Assembly: GCA_942493345.1 (NCBI GenBank)
Contig: OW818695.1
Coordinates: forward strand, 1,798,001-1,862,000
Origin: GWE2-42-39 sp942493345
GTDB taxonomy: Bacteria > Bacteroidota > Bacteroidia > Bacteroidales > Prolixibacteraceae
Direction: 5' to 3'
Length of the DNA: 64,000 nt
Both the position numbers and the translations under genes were made by a program. Shown here piece by piece: positions 8,117 through 15,899 of this stretch; position 1 is the stretch's first letter, and every line of letters starts with the position of its first letter. A model generated the notes under the pieces. It had not been told where the DNA came from and searched no databases. It saw nothing but the letters and a program-made list of their open reading frames with translations.

Positions 8117-11100
8117 TTACACGCCTTTATAATTCAAGTTCACCGGCAAAAATTTCTCGATGATTTCCACCGGTACGTTTTTTCTCCGGGCATAATCTTC
8201 CACCTGGTCGCGCGATACTTTGGCAACATCGAAATACCGCGATTCGGGATGTGCAAAATACAGCCCGCTGACCGATGCCGTCGGGTACATCGCGAAATGT
8301 TCCGTCAGTGTGATGCCAATTTCCTGCGCCTTCAGAATATTGAAAAGATTTTCCTTTTCGTGGTGCTCGGGACAGGCCGGATAGCCAAATGCCGGGCGAA
8401 TTCCCTGGTATTTCACTTTCAGTATTTCATCCAGCGAAAGATTTTCATCTGCTGCATATCCCCAATATTCCTTACGCACCAGCAAGTGCAACAATTCGGC
8501 AAAAGCTTCCGACAAGCGGTCGGCAATGGCTTCGATCAGAATCGCCCGGTAGTCGTCGTGGTCAGCCTTGTACTGTGCAATCCATTTTTCGATGCCGATT
8601 CCGGCAGTGGTTGCAAATGCGCCGCAGTAGTCGGTCAAACCGCTTTCGGCAGGCGCTACAAAATCGGACAATGAAATGTTCGGAGTACCATCTTTTTTCA
8701 TTTCCTGCTGGCGAAGCTGGTAGAAACGGCCGATTTCTTTGGTTTTGCCCTCATCTCCGAACAACACAATATCGTCGCCATCGGCGTGGGTCGGCCAGAT
8801 GCCAATAATACCATTTGCCTGCAACATTTTCTTTTCGATGATTTCATCGAGCATTGCGTTGGCATCGGCAAACAATTTCCGGGCCTCTTCACCCTGTTTC
8901 GGATCGTCGAGAATTCCGGGGAAAGAGCCGCGCAGTTCCCACGCAAAAAAGAAAAAGCTCCAGTCGATGTATTTCCGCAGTTCAGCTATCGGAAAATCGA
9001 TCAGTTGTTTTACCCCGGTGAAATTGGGCTTGTAAATTGACGAATTCTTCCAGTCGATTTTCACCTTGTTTTGGCGGGCTTCTTCCAGCGAAAGATATTC
9101 TTTTCGCTTCCGTTGCTCCTGAAATTCGCGGATTCCGGCATATTCATCTTTTATTTTCTGAATAAAATCCGGGTTTCTGGAGATCAGGTTCGCAACGACA
9201 TTTACCGACCGCGAAGCATCTTTCACATGCACCACCGGGAAATCGTATTCGGGTTCAATTTTTACAGCCGTGTGTATTTTCGAAGTCGTTGCGCCGCCAA
9301 TCAACAGTGGAATCTGAAGATTCTGCTGTTTCATTTCGCGGGCCACGTTCACCATTTCTTCCAGCGAAGGAGTAATCAGCCCACTCAACCCGATGATGTC
9401 CACGTTTTCTTCTTTTGCTTTCTGAAGAATAGTTTCAGTAGGAACCATCACGCCGAGGTCGATCACATCGTAGTTGTTGCAGCCCAGCACCACCCCGACA
9501 ATATTTTTACCAATGTCGTGAACGTCGCCTTTCACGGTTGCCATCAGCACTTTTTTGCGGGCTTCGGCAACAATATTGTTTTTGCGTTTGTCTTCTTCAA
9601 TGTAAGGCAATAAAAAGGCCACCGATTTCTTCATCACGCGCGCCGATTTTATCACCTGTGGAAGGAACATTTTCCCGGCTCCGAATAAGTCGCCTACCAG
9701 GTTCATCCCGTCCATCAGCGGCCCTTCGATGATATTCAGTGTCGGCGAATATTTTTGAACCGCTTCGGCAAGATCTTCTTCCACGAAATCGGCAATACCT
9801 TTTACCAGCGCATGTTCGAGCCGTTTTTCGAGAGGCAGCCCGCGCCATTCGTTTATTTTTTCCTCTTTTGCTCCCTGATCTTTTATCGTCAGCGAGAATT
9901 CGAGCAATTCTTCGGTTGCTTCCGGCTTTTTATTCAGCACCAGATTTTCTGTTTTTTCCAGAAAATCTTTCGGAATTTCATCGTAAATCTGCAACATGCC
10001 GGGATTCACAATACCCATATCCAATCCGGCCCTGATGGCATGGAACAGGAATACCGAATGAATGGCCTCGCGCACCACATTATTTCCGCGGAACGAAAAC
10101 GACACGTTGCTGATGCCCCCGCTGGTTTTCGCATGAGGCAGGTATTGTTTGATCCAACGGACGGATTCGATGAAATCGACCGCATAGTTATTGTGTTCTT
10201 CAATCCCGGTGCCGATGGTCAGCACGTTGGTATCGAAAATAATATCTTCAGGAGGGAAATGAACTTTGTCAACCAGAATGTGGTACGCCCGTTCGGCAAT
10301 TTCAATACGCCGCTGGTACGAGTCGGCTTGTCCTGATTCGTCGAAAGCCATTACCACGGCAGCCGCACCGTAGCGTTTTATTTTGATTGCTTTTTCCTTG
10401 AATTTATCTTCCCCTTCTTTTAAGCTGATGGAATTCACAATGGCTTTTCCCTGCAAACATTTCAGCCCGGCTTCGATCACTTCCCATTTCGATGAGTCGA
10501 TCATCACGGGAAGTTTGGCAATATCGGGCTCGGCCATCAGCAAATTCAGGAACGTGGACATTTCTTTTTGGGCATCGAGCATGGCATCGTCCATGTTTAC
10601 ATCGATGACCTGCGCCCCATTTTCCACTTGTTCGCGGGCAATGGCCAGCGCTTCTTCGTATTTTCCTTCGGCTATCAGCCGGGCAAACTTTTTCGACCCG
10701 GCCACGTTGCAGCGTTCGCCGATATTTACAAAGTTGGTTTCCGCAGTCATCACCATTGGTTCCAAACCGCTCAACCGGGTCAGGTGGTCGGTATGATTAA
10801 CTACATGTGGCGCTGATTTATGCGCAATTTCAGCAAAAGCATGAATATGTTCCGGCGTGGTACCGCAACAACCACCTACAATATTTACCAAACGATTATC
10901 GAGAAGATCCTTTATTTCTAACGCCATTTCGTGCGGTGTTTCGTCATACTCGCCAAATTGGTTTGGCAGCCCGGCATTCGGGTGAGTACTTACAAAAAAC
11001 GGTGCTTTCTTCGAAAGTTCTTTCAAATAAGGACGCAGGTCTTTTGCTCCCAGCGAACAGTTCAACCCGACACTGAGCAGGTCGATGTGCGACACCGAAG

Positions 11101-11785
11101 TCAGGAATGCTTCGAGTGTTTGTCCCGAAAGCGTACGTCCACTGGCATCAGTTATCGTTCCTGAAACCATCACCGGCATTTTGATGCCCCATTCTTCCAG
11201 CGTTTCTTCGATGGCGAACAACGCAGCTTTGGCGTTCAGCGTGTCGAAAATGGTTTCTACCAGAATCAGGTTGATCCCGCCGTCGAGCAAACCTTTCAAT
11301 TGTTCGGCATACGCTGTTTTCACTTCGTCGAACGATACGGCGCGATAACCCGGGTCGTTCACGTCGGGCGACAGCGACAGGGTTTTGTTCATCGGCCCCA
11401 TTGCTCCGGCTACAAAGCGGGGTTTCGAGGGATTCTTTGCGGTGAATTCAGCCGCCACCTTCGAAGCAATTTCAGCCGACCGCTTATTCATTTCGTACAC
11501 CCATTGTTCCATCTGGTAATCGGCCTGCGAAATGGCATTTGCATTGAAGGTATTGGTTTCAATAATATCGGAACCAGCCTCCAGAAATGCAGCATGAATC
11601 GACCGGATTACGTCCGGTTTGGTAATTGAAAGCAAATCATTGTTCCCTTTCAAATCCATGGGGAAATCAACAAATTGGGTTCCGCGAAAATCGGCTTCGG
11701 TCAGGTCTTTTTTCTGAATCATGGTTCCCATCGCCCCATCAAGTACCAGCACGCGGGTTTCAAGTTCTTTTCGTATGTCGTTCAT
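8117..11785 (-). CDS. metH: Cobalamin-dependent methionine synthase
   Basis: Transfers a methyl group from methyl-THF via cobalamin to homocysteine. All four modules are present in 1222 residues: the homocysteine domain with zinc ligands Cys243 (GLNCSLGAKDL) and Cys306/307 (GGCCGTTPEH); the pterin domain from about 350 (NFVNIGERCNVAGSKKF); the cobalamin cap and Rossmann domain with axial His757 in GDVHDIGKNIV; and the SAM-dependent reactivation domain from about 900. Full length, no lesion seen. It lies downstream of the COG2122 and homocysteine-forming genes and upstream of metF. No B12 riboswitch was seen before it; control likely comes from the SAM riboswitch at the operon head. Confidence 0.97.
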   Translation of the reverse strand: MNDIRKELETRVLVLDGAMGTMIQKKDLTEADFRGTQFVDFPMDLKGNNDLLSITKPDVIRSIHAAFLEAGSDIIETNTFNANAISQADYQMEQWVYEMNKRSAEIASKVAAEFTAKNPSKPRFVAGAMGPMNKTLSLSPDVNDPGYRAVSFDEVKTAYAEQLKGLLDGGINLILVETIFDTLNAKAALFAIEETLEEWGIKMPVMVSGTITDASGRTLSGQTLEAFLTSVSHIDLLSVGLNCSLGAKDLRPYLKELSKKAPFFVSTHPNAGLPNQFGEYDETPHEMALEIKDLLDNRLVNIVGGCCGTTPEHIHAFAEIAHKSAPHVVNHTDHLTRLSGLEPMVMTAETNFVNIGERCNVAGSKKFARLIAEGKYEEALAIAREQVENGAQVIDVNMDDAMLDAQKEMSTFLNLLMAEPDIAKLPVMIDSSKWEVIEAGLKCLQGKAIVNSISLKEGEDKFKEKAIKIKRYGAAAVVMAFDESGQADSYQRRIEIAERAYHILVDKVHFPPEDIIFDTNVLTIGTGIEEHNNYAVDFIESVRWIKQYLPHAKTSGGISNVSFSFRGNNVVREAIHSVFLFHAIRAGLDMGIVNPGMLQIYDEIPKDFLEKTENLVLNKKPEATEELLEFSLTIKDQGAKEEKINEWRGLPLEKRLEHALVKGIADFVEEDLAEAVQKYSPTLNIIEGPLMDGMNLVGDLFGAGKMFLPQVIKSARVMKKSVAFLLPYIEEDKRKNNIVAEARKKVLMATVKGDVHDIGKNIVGVVLGCNNYDVIDLGVMVPTETILQKAKEENVDIIGLSGLITPSLEEMVNVAREMKQQNLQIPLLIGGATTSKIHTAVKIEPEYDFPVVHVKDASRSVNVVANLISRNPDFIQKIKDEYAGIREFQEQRKRKEYLSLEEARQNKVKIDWKNSSIYKPNFTGVKQLIDFPIAELRKYIDWSFFFFAWELRGSFPGILDDPKQGEEARKLFADANAMLDEIIEKKMLQANGIIGIWPTHADGDDIVLFGDEGKTKEIGRFYQLRQQEMKKDGTPNISLSDFVAPAESGLTDYCGAFATTAGIGIEKWIAQYKADHDDYRAILIEAIADRLSEAFAELLHLLVRKEYWGYAADENLSLDEILKVKYQGIRPAFGYPACPEHHEKENLFNILKAQEIGITLTEHFAMYPTASVSGLYFAHPESRYFDVAKVSRDQVEDYARRKNVPVEIIEKFLPVNLNYKGV

Positions 11786-11794
11786 ATTATAAAC

Positions 11795-11826
11795 AGCCCC
11801 CTTCTTATTTCCCCCAAGGGGGAAGG
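11795..11826 (+). repeat. GC-rich palindromic repeat between COG2122 gene and metH
   Basis: AGCCCCCTTCTTATTT followed by the palindrome CCCCCAAGGGGG. Same family as the ileS-flanking copies, plus orientation. Confidence 0.65.
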
Positions 11827-11875
11827 AATTGGGTCTTCTTTTAATAACAAGTTACTACATATATTCTGCCCTCAC

Positions 11876-12730
11876 TTATCCGGTCTCCTTCCCTTTTGGG
11901 GAAGGCCGGGATGGGGCCACTAATTTCATTTCAAAGTTACTGCGTATTCCCAATTTATCCTGACAAATGGCTATCAGCGATAAAATCTCGGGAAACTTTT
12001 CGCTTGTTTCAGCTGCAGTTTGCACATCGCCGGGCATTTTTACCATGTTCCCGAAGGTGGTGGCAAAAGCATCGGCCAGCGCCGTATTTTTGCAGGCAAC
12101 CATGGCTGCATCTGCTTTTCCAAAGCTAAATGACGGGCCAACAGTTCCTGCCGAAGTACAGATTCCGAGCGGTGTTTCCTGTGCCGGAATCTCGATCCCG
12201 ATTTTTCCGGATAGCACAGAATTTCCGGCATATACCGAAAGAAGCAGCGGTTTTTCCAGTTTCAGGAAAATATCACCTCCGTTTTCTATTACCAGCTCTT
12301 TTATCTCAAAATTCCGAAGCAGGATTTTTCCTACTTCTTCGGAGAATGCCCCGGCCACTGCGGCCATCGGGCCAACTCCGGCTCTTTTTGCGGCTTCGGC
12401 CATTATCTGTACAATTTCCGCCGCACCGGGTTTGATTTCATGCGGAATGAGTGTCTTACCAAATTCCGGGTCAATGAGCAGATATTGTTCAAGCTGGTGC
12501 CTCAGCGTTTTTACTGTTTCGAAAGCCAATGTTTCCATTTCAGGACAAAAAGAAACGGGGTCGATGCCAATCCACAAATCGGTGTCCTTGTAATTCACCA
12601 CAAACGAGCGAAACCGTTGTGCTGAAAACTGAGTGCGATATGTACGGGCCTGAATAAAGGCCTCCCCTTGCCCCTCCCAAGGAGGGGGGCTTTTGGCCTT
12701 CCCGTAATTGGTATCGTTATACTTTCTCAA
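11876..12730 (-). CDS. COG2122/UPF0280 (ApbE-like) protein of sulfide assimilation, ends remodelled by repeats
   Basis: The core (RTYRTQFSAQRFRSF to about NFEMKLVA) is a UPF0280/COG2122 protein, with GPMAAVAGAFSEEVGK, LVIENGGDIFLK and GICTSAGTVGPSFSFGKADA. As I recall, the family helps methanogens assimilate sulfide into homocysteine. Here it follows the NIL-ferredoxin and homocysteine genes and precedes metH, fitting that role. The N-terminal extension (KAKSPPPWEGQGEAF) and C-terminal tail (APSRPSPKGKETG) are translated palindromic repeats that have landed at both ends of the gene. The native start is therefore uncertain: no other Met occurs before residue 60 or so, and the ATG at 12730 lies upstream of the repeat. 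Confidence 0.85.
   Translation of the reverse strand: MRKYNDTNYGKAKSPPPWEGQGEAFIQARTYRTQFSAQRFRSFVVNYKDTDLWIGIDPVSFCPEMETLAFETVKTLRHQLEQYLLIDPEFGKTLIPHEIKPGAAEIVQIMAEAAKRAGVGPMAAVAGAFSEEVGKILLRNFEIKELVIENGGDIFLKLEKPLLLSVYAGNSVLSGKIGIEIPAQETPLGICTSAGTVGPSFSFGKADAAMVACKNTALADAFATTFGNMVKMPGDVQTAAETSEKFPEILSLIAICQDKLGIRSNFEMKLVAPSRPSPKGKETG
11885..11918 (-). repeat. GC-rich palindromic repeat forming the 3' end of the COG2122 gene
   Basis: Minus strand reads GGCCCCATCCCGGCCTTCC then CCAAAAGGGAAGGAG. It supplies the last coding residues (APSRPSPKGKETG) of the COG2122 protein. Confidence 0.7.
12658..12692 (+). repeat. GC-rich palindromic repeat in the 5' end of the COG2122 gene
   Basis: AGGCCTCCCCTTGCCCCTCC then CAAGGAGGGGGGCTT. 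Translated on the minus strand as SPPPWEGQGEA. Confidence 0.7.
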
Positions 12731-12866
12731 ACCGTATTAAAAGTTATTTCTCAATCGTCTGTTATGTCAACCATATACTGTTTGAAGCGCATCATCCTGC
12801 TCCGAATTATCGGGGATGGGCGACTCAATCCCTGACTTTTTAGATAGCCTCTTAGAGAGGGGCTTT

Positions 12867-12905
12867 CCTCCCTTTCCCTTTGGGGAAGGGTCGGGGATGG
12901 GGCTT
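12867..12905 (-). repeat. GC-rich palindromic repeat between NIL-ferredoxin and COG2122 genes
   Basis: Minus strand reads AAGCCCCATCCCCGACCC then TTCCCCAAAGGGAAAGGGAGG, the clearest copy of the family. A partial copy (AGAGAGGGGCTTTCC) adjoins it at 12852. Together they occupy much of the 178-base spacer. Confidence 0.7.
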
Positions 12906-12908
12906 CCC

Positions 12909-13328
12909 TTATTCGCGAAAATCGATGGTAAATAAATTCAGCGGACAGGCCGGTACACAGAGTTCGCACAAAATACATTTTTCGGGATCGAATTTCAGTT
13001 CCCAGTTTTTGGGGTCCATCACCAAAGCACCGGCGAAGCACACTGCAGTGCAATTCCCGCAATTGATACAACGTTCCTGGTTCCAGTGAATTTTTTTATC
13101 CAGTGGTTCACACGAAACCTGGTTGTCCTCCAAATACTGAATGCCCAACTTCAGGTTTTCTTTGGTAGCTTCCATCTCGAGCACCAAACTACCGGTTTTT
13201 CCCGGACGTACTTCCGCTTTCAGAATGTTGATGCGAATATCATAATCCTTAACCAGATGATAACTCAATGGCTTATCGCCACTCTGTACCGGGAATCTCA
13301 GGATATAGCGTTTTTTCCTCATGTTCAT
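12909..13328 (-). CDS. NIL-domain ferredoxin of the homocysteine-forming system
   Basis: Residues 1-80 form a NIL domain (RYILRFPVQSGDKPLSYHLV, with the ligand-binding fold also seen at the end of methionine ABC ATPases). Residues 85-139 carry two 4Fe-4S motifs, CINCGNCTAVC and CILCELCVPAC. NIL-ferredoxins accompany DUF39 proteins in archaea and some bacteria and are needed there to make homocysteine from aspartate semialdehyde and sulfide; the ferredoxin would supply electrons. It overlaps the upstream DUF39 gene by 4 bases, indicating translational coupling. Confidence 0.9.
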   Translation of the reverse strand: MNMRKKRYILRFPVQSGDKPLSYHLVKDYDIRINILKAEVRPGKTGSLVLEMEATKENLKLGIQYLEDNQVSCEPLDKKIHWNQERCINCGNCTAVCFAGALVMDPKNWELKFDPEKCILCELCVPACPLNLFTIDFRE

Positions 13329-14482
13329 GATTCACCTCCTTTTACTTCTTTTAGTCCCTGAAGTGATGTGTTGGTTGGGAACATTTGCACCGGTTTGGTA
13401 ATTTCAAATTTCCCTTCCTGAATTTGTTTTTTTAGAATATCGGCAATTTTGCGTGCTTTCGAGAGACTGGAAACCGGCGCAGTACGCACTTTTTTGCCCT
13501 GCACTTCGATTTTGCCACTACGAAGTTGTGCATAATTTACCCGACATAAAGCAGGCATCCCTTCCACTCCGTAATCCAACACCGTGGTTTCAATTTGCTC
13601 GTTCCGGATGGAAACCCGTTTGGCAATTTCGACATCCAGCACCGGAATAGGAATTCCAATCCCGACGAACAAACTGACCCCGTATTTTTCGTAATACGCG
13701 CCCTGGATAAATTCGGAACTCATTTCCTTGAGGTTGCCGATTACCGCCAGCGTTGCCGAGTTGCTCACCGGAACACCAAATTCATTTCTCGGTTTCGAAG
13801 TATTAAATTGGGTTCCGGGCCACACGACAAATCCCTGCGTGCCACCCAAGAAAATGCGCGTTCCCAGTCCGATAGTTCTCAATTCCGGGTCGTTCAACAG
13901 CGGGCTTAATTCGCCCGAAGTTGAATAGGTTGCATTGCGCATATTGGGCAGCAACGAACCCATATAGGTATATTTCATTTTCGGGGTACTGTTCACCGCC
14001 ACATTATAGTTTTGGTACGCATTGCGCGGGTTGAACAGGAAAATCTCATTCACCGTGTTTTTGTTGATTACCGTTTTGATGTATTTGCGCGGATAACAAT
14101 CGGTGCCTTTTCCCCAGGCTTCGAGTTCGATATCTTTTCCGTCGATCAAATCCTGAATGACGTGCGCTCCTCCGTATTTCGGATTTTCGGGATCGCAGGC
14201 CGTGGCGCCAATGTACGAATCGACGGCCGCCAGCCCTTCGTAAACAGGAACTCCGTTCAGCCGGATTTTTTCCATGCGGATGGGCGGGTTTGCATGCCCG
14301 AAATTGATGAATGCGCCCGACGAACACATGGCCCCAAAAGTAGCGGTAGTCACCACATCCACTTTTTCGGCAATTTCTTCAGGAGAAGCGGTAAGCGCCA
14401 TTTGCGAAACTTCCTCGGCCGTTAAAACAACCGCCTTGCCCGCCCTGATTTTTTCGTTGATTTCTTCGTATGTTTTGCTCAT
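13325..14482 (-). CDS. Homocysteine biosynthesis protein (DUF39/HcyBio family, COG1900)
   Basis: Family members make homocysteine directly from aspartate-derived semialdehyde and sulfide, bypassing O-acyl-homoserine. The protein has the family's VVTTATFGAMCSSGAFINFGH near the N-terminus, with Cys in the MCSSG motif, then GATACDPENPKYGGAHVIQDL, FNPRNAYQNYNVAVN and GTRIFLGGTQGFVVWPGTQ. I start it at 14482 (MSKTYEEINEK); an ATG three codons upstream is possible. It is the first large gene behind the SAM riboswitch and is translationally coupled to the NIL-ferredoxin, so its product feeds MetH in the same transcript. Good family match and full length; the biochemistry in this organism is inferred. 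Confidence 0.92.
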   Translation of the reverse strand: MSKTYEEINEKIRAGKAVVLTAEEVSQMALTASPEEIAEKVDVVTTATFGAMCSSGAFINFGHANPPIRMEKIRLNGVPVYEGLAAVDSYIGATACDPENPKYGGAHVIQDLIDGKDIELEAWGKGTDCYPRKYIKTVINKNTVNEIFLFNPRNAYQNYNVAVNSTPKMKYTYMGSLLPNMRNATYSTSGELSPLLNDPELRTIGLGTRIFLGGTQGFVVWPGTQFNTSKPRNEFGVPVSNSATLAVIGNLKEMSSEFIQGAYYEKYGVSLFVGIGIPIPVLDVEIAKRVSIRNEQIETTVLDYGVEGMPALCRVNYAQLRSGKIEVQGKKVRTAPVSSLSKARKIADILKKQIQEGKFEITKPVQMFPTNTSLQGLKEVKGGES

Positions 14483-14521
14483 GCTTTTCAAAAAAAATAA
14501 ATGATAGAATAAAAGATGTCT

Positions 14522-14565
14522 GTGATTCTGAAGAAGCAGATTCTTCGCTACGCTCAGAATGACAT
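14522..14565 (-). repeat. TTCGCTACGCTCAGAATGACA-type interspersed repeat with hairpin
   Basis: The tract holds ATTCTTCGCTACGCTCAGAA and folds on the minus strand as GAAGAA/TTCTTC with outer ATTCT/AGAAT. A diverged copy lies at 48958 (CTTCACTACGTTCAGCATGA). I know this kind of sequence as a widespread intergenic repeat in Bacteroidota. It sits between the leader ORF and the homocysteine gene, so it could also act as a hairpin in the mRNA leader. Confidence 0.6.
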
Positions 14566-14595
14566 ATTAATAATTTGGGAAGAAGATATGCGCAG

Positions 14596-14667
14596 CTAGC
14601 GCATGAACCGGTTGGCAAAGTACATGAAGCTCAGTAAAAACAAGGAAGTCTGTAATTTTTGTTTCAT
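14596..14667 (-). CDS. Putative 23-residue leader peptide downstream of SAM riboswitch
   Basis: ATG at 14667, 14 bases after the riboswitch, encoding MKQKLQTSLFLLSFMYF followed by ANRFMR and a TAG stop. It has a hydrophobic middle like a tiny membrane peptide. Its start is placed where a riboswitch that masks ribosome binding would act. Three internal Met codons are not clustered, so it does not look like a classic Met attenuator. May be a regulatory uORF or chance. Confidence 0.4.
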   Translation of the reverse strand: MKQKLQTSLFLLSFMYFANRFMR

Positions 14668-14680
14668 TGTCTTGTTTTTA

Positions 14681-14782
14681 ATTATAATCCCGTTTCCGGT
14701 CGGGTATTGGCACCTTTCCCGGTTTTTCCGGTTGGTTGCCAGAGTTTCACAGAGCCCGTTCTCTCCACTCTTCTCTATAATC
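14681..14782 (-). promoter_or_regulatory. SAM-I (S-box) riboswitch controlling the sulfide-to-methionine operon
   Basis: On the minus strand the leader reads GAGTGGAGAGAAC, then GGGCTCTGTGAAACTCTGG, then CAACC, an ACCGG/CCGGG-type helix, then GGTGCCAATACC. These are the conserved S-box elements in order and at normal spacing, about 100 nt long. A P1 helix can form between ATTATA (near 14782) and TATAAT (14681-14688). SAM binding should reduce expression of the homocysteine, metH and metF genes. No strong terminator with a U-run follows, so control may act on translation. It starts about 32 bases after the predicted transcription start. Confidence 0.93.
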
Positions 14783-14820
14783 AAAGACCCTCGTGTGAAA
14801 GAATATTTGACTTGTGGCTG

Positions 14821-14852
14821 CAAATGTAAGTCGGAATGTTGATATTTTCAAA
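14821..14852 (-). promoter_or_regulatory. Promoter of the SAM-riboswitch operon
   Basis: TTTG at 14852-14849, a 20-base spacer, and TACATTTG at 14828-14821 on the minus strand: a full match to the Bacteroidota -33/-7 consensus. Transcription would begin near 14814, just before the riboswitch. Confidence 0.75.
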
Positions 14853-15029
14853 AGATAATACCGAAATAAACTTTTTTCAGCAATAAATATTACAGAAAAG
14901 CATTGAAACGGATGGGTTGGGGAAAGATATATTGCAGCACGGGCTAGTAAAAATGAAGATCAACCCATTCTAAACTTGTTTCGGGGCCTCACCATTCTGA
15001 TTGTCAGACCATGAAACAAGTTCAATATA
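14853..15029. other. Intergenic stretch with one inverted repeat
   Basis: No gene seen. AACTTGTTTC at 14973 and GAAACAAGTT at 15013 form a 10-bp inverted repeat with a 30-base loop, possibly a weak terminator for the minus-strand gene ending at 15030. Confidence 0.35.
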
Positions 15030-15896
15030 CTACAAATCTATTCGTAACCCGACAGAAAGATTCAGGCTCGATAAACTTTCATACTCGTCTTCATCCAAAT
15101 CAATTTCTCGGGAAGAATATTCGCTTTCCTGAGTAATACTGGTTAAAGTTCCCCTTATTAAAGAACATTGAGCCCCGAGGGAAAGGTGTTTCGAAAGTTT
15201 TATATCGTAACCAAGATCCCATGAGATTCCCAAAGTACCGCCTTTGAGATCGAACGGGTAATCGATAATATACGAATGGTCAAGATACCCCAAATATCCG
15301 ATTGCCAGACTTGAAATAAACGCATTTCCACGGTCTGAGACAATCCGGACTGAATAGCTCGGGGCAATAAACGTAATTGCAATATCGTCGCTCATTAAAC
15401 CGGTATTTAATACGCCGTCTCCATTATGGTCTATTGTAACATTATTCAATTGGTTGTCCGATCCGAATATGCTTAATTTTAAACCGAAACCTACTGTTTC
15501 TGAAATAAAATAAGAAGCTTCAAATCCTCGATTATAGCCGTTTTTCAAATCTTTCAGGTATTGTTCGAAGTTTCCATCCGGGACTTTTCCCAACCGCCAG
15601 GCAGGACCAACATGACCAGCCAACCGAAATTTTGAATATTCAGGATGAAAGCTGCTCGTCTTTATTTCATTATCAGGCGATCCCGGATTGCTTTTCGTAA
15701 ATTGCTTTACATCCGCTTTCCCGATCAGTGTTTTTCTCAGTTCCCCATTGTTCAGGTACGAAAAATAAATATGATCTTTGGTTTCTTTGGTAATTTTGCA
15801 ATTGATTGAATCGTTGGTATTGGTGACAATTAAATCCTGCGCATTCAGCATGTTTCCTGTAAATGCCAGTATCAGGATAAAAACTATTTTTTTCAT
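15030..15896 (-). CDS. Exported beta-barrel-like protein, function unknown
   Basis: 288 residues with a clear signal peptide (MKKIVFILILAFTGNMLNAQ). After about residue 80 there are alternating hydrophobic strands (GFEASYFISETVGFGLKLSIF, SYSVRIVSDRGNAFISSLAIG, LSLNLSVGLRIDL at the end) typical of small outer-membrane beta-barrels. The N-terminal part (DLIVTNTNDSINCKITKET..IYFSYL) resembles a short beta domain seen in other bacteroidetal exported proteins. It starts 3 bases after the lipoprotein gene and is probably co-transcribed with it. No specific function can be given. Confidence 0.75.
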   Translation of the reverse strand: MKKIVFILILAFTGNMLNAQDLIVTNTNDSINCKITKETKDHIYFSYLNNGELRKTLIGKADVKQFTKSNPGSPDNEIKTSSFHPEYSKFRLAGHVGPAWRLGKVPDGNFEQYLKDLKNGYNRGFEASYFISETVGFGLKLSIFGSDNQLNNVTIDHNGDGVLNTGLMSDDIAITFIAPSYSVRIVSDRGNAFISSLAIGYLGYLDHSYIIDYPFDLKGGTLGISWDLGYDIKLSKHLSLGAQCSLIRGTLTSITQESEYSSREIDLDEDEYESLSSLNLSVGLRIDL

Positions 15897-15899
15897 GGT

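Noticed and set aside
9071..10336. Long plus-strand frames opposite metH
   Set aside because: Antisense to a full, conserved metH; no start signals or recognisable motifs.
11786..11875. Cobalamin riboswitch before metH
   Set aside because: The spacer is only about 90 bases and is filled by a palindromic repeat; no B12-box sequence seen.
14603..14842. 79-codon plus-strand frame opposite the SAM riboswitch
   Set aside because: Antisense of the riboswitch and leader; no promoter or family match.
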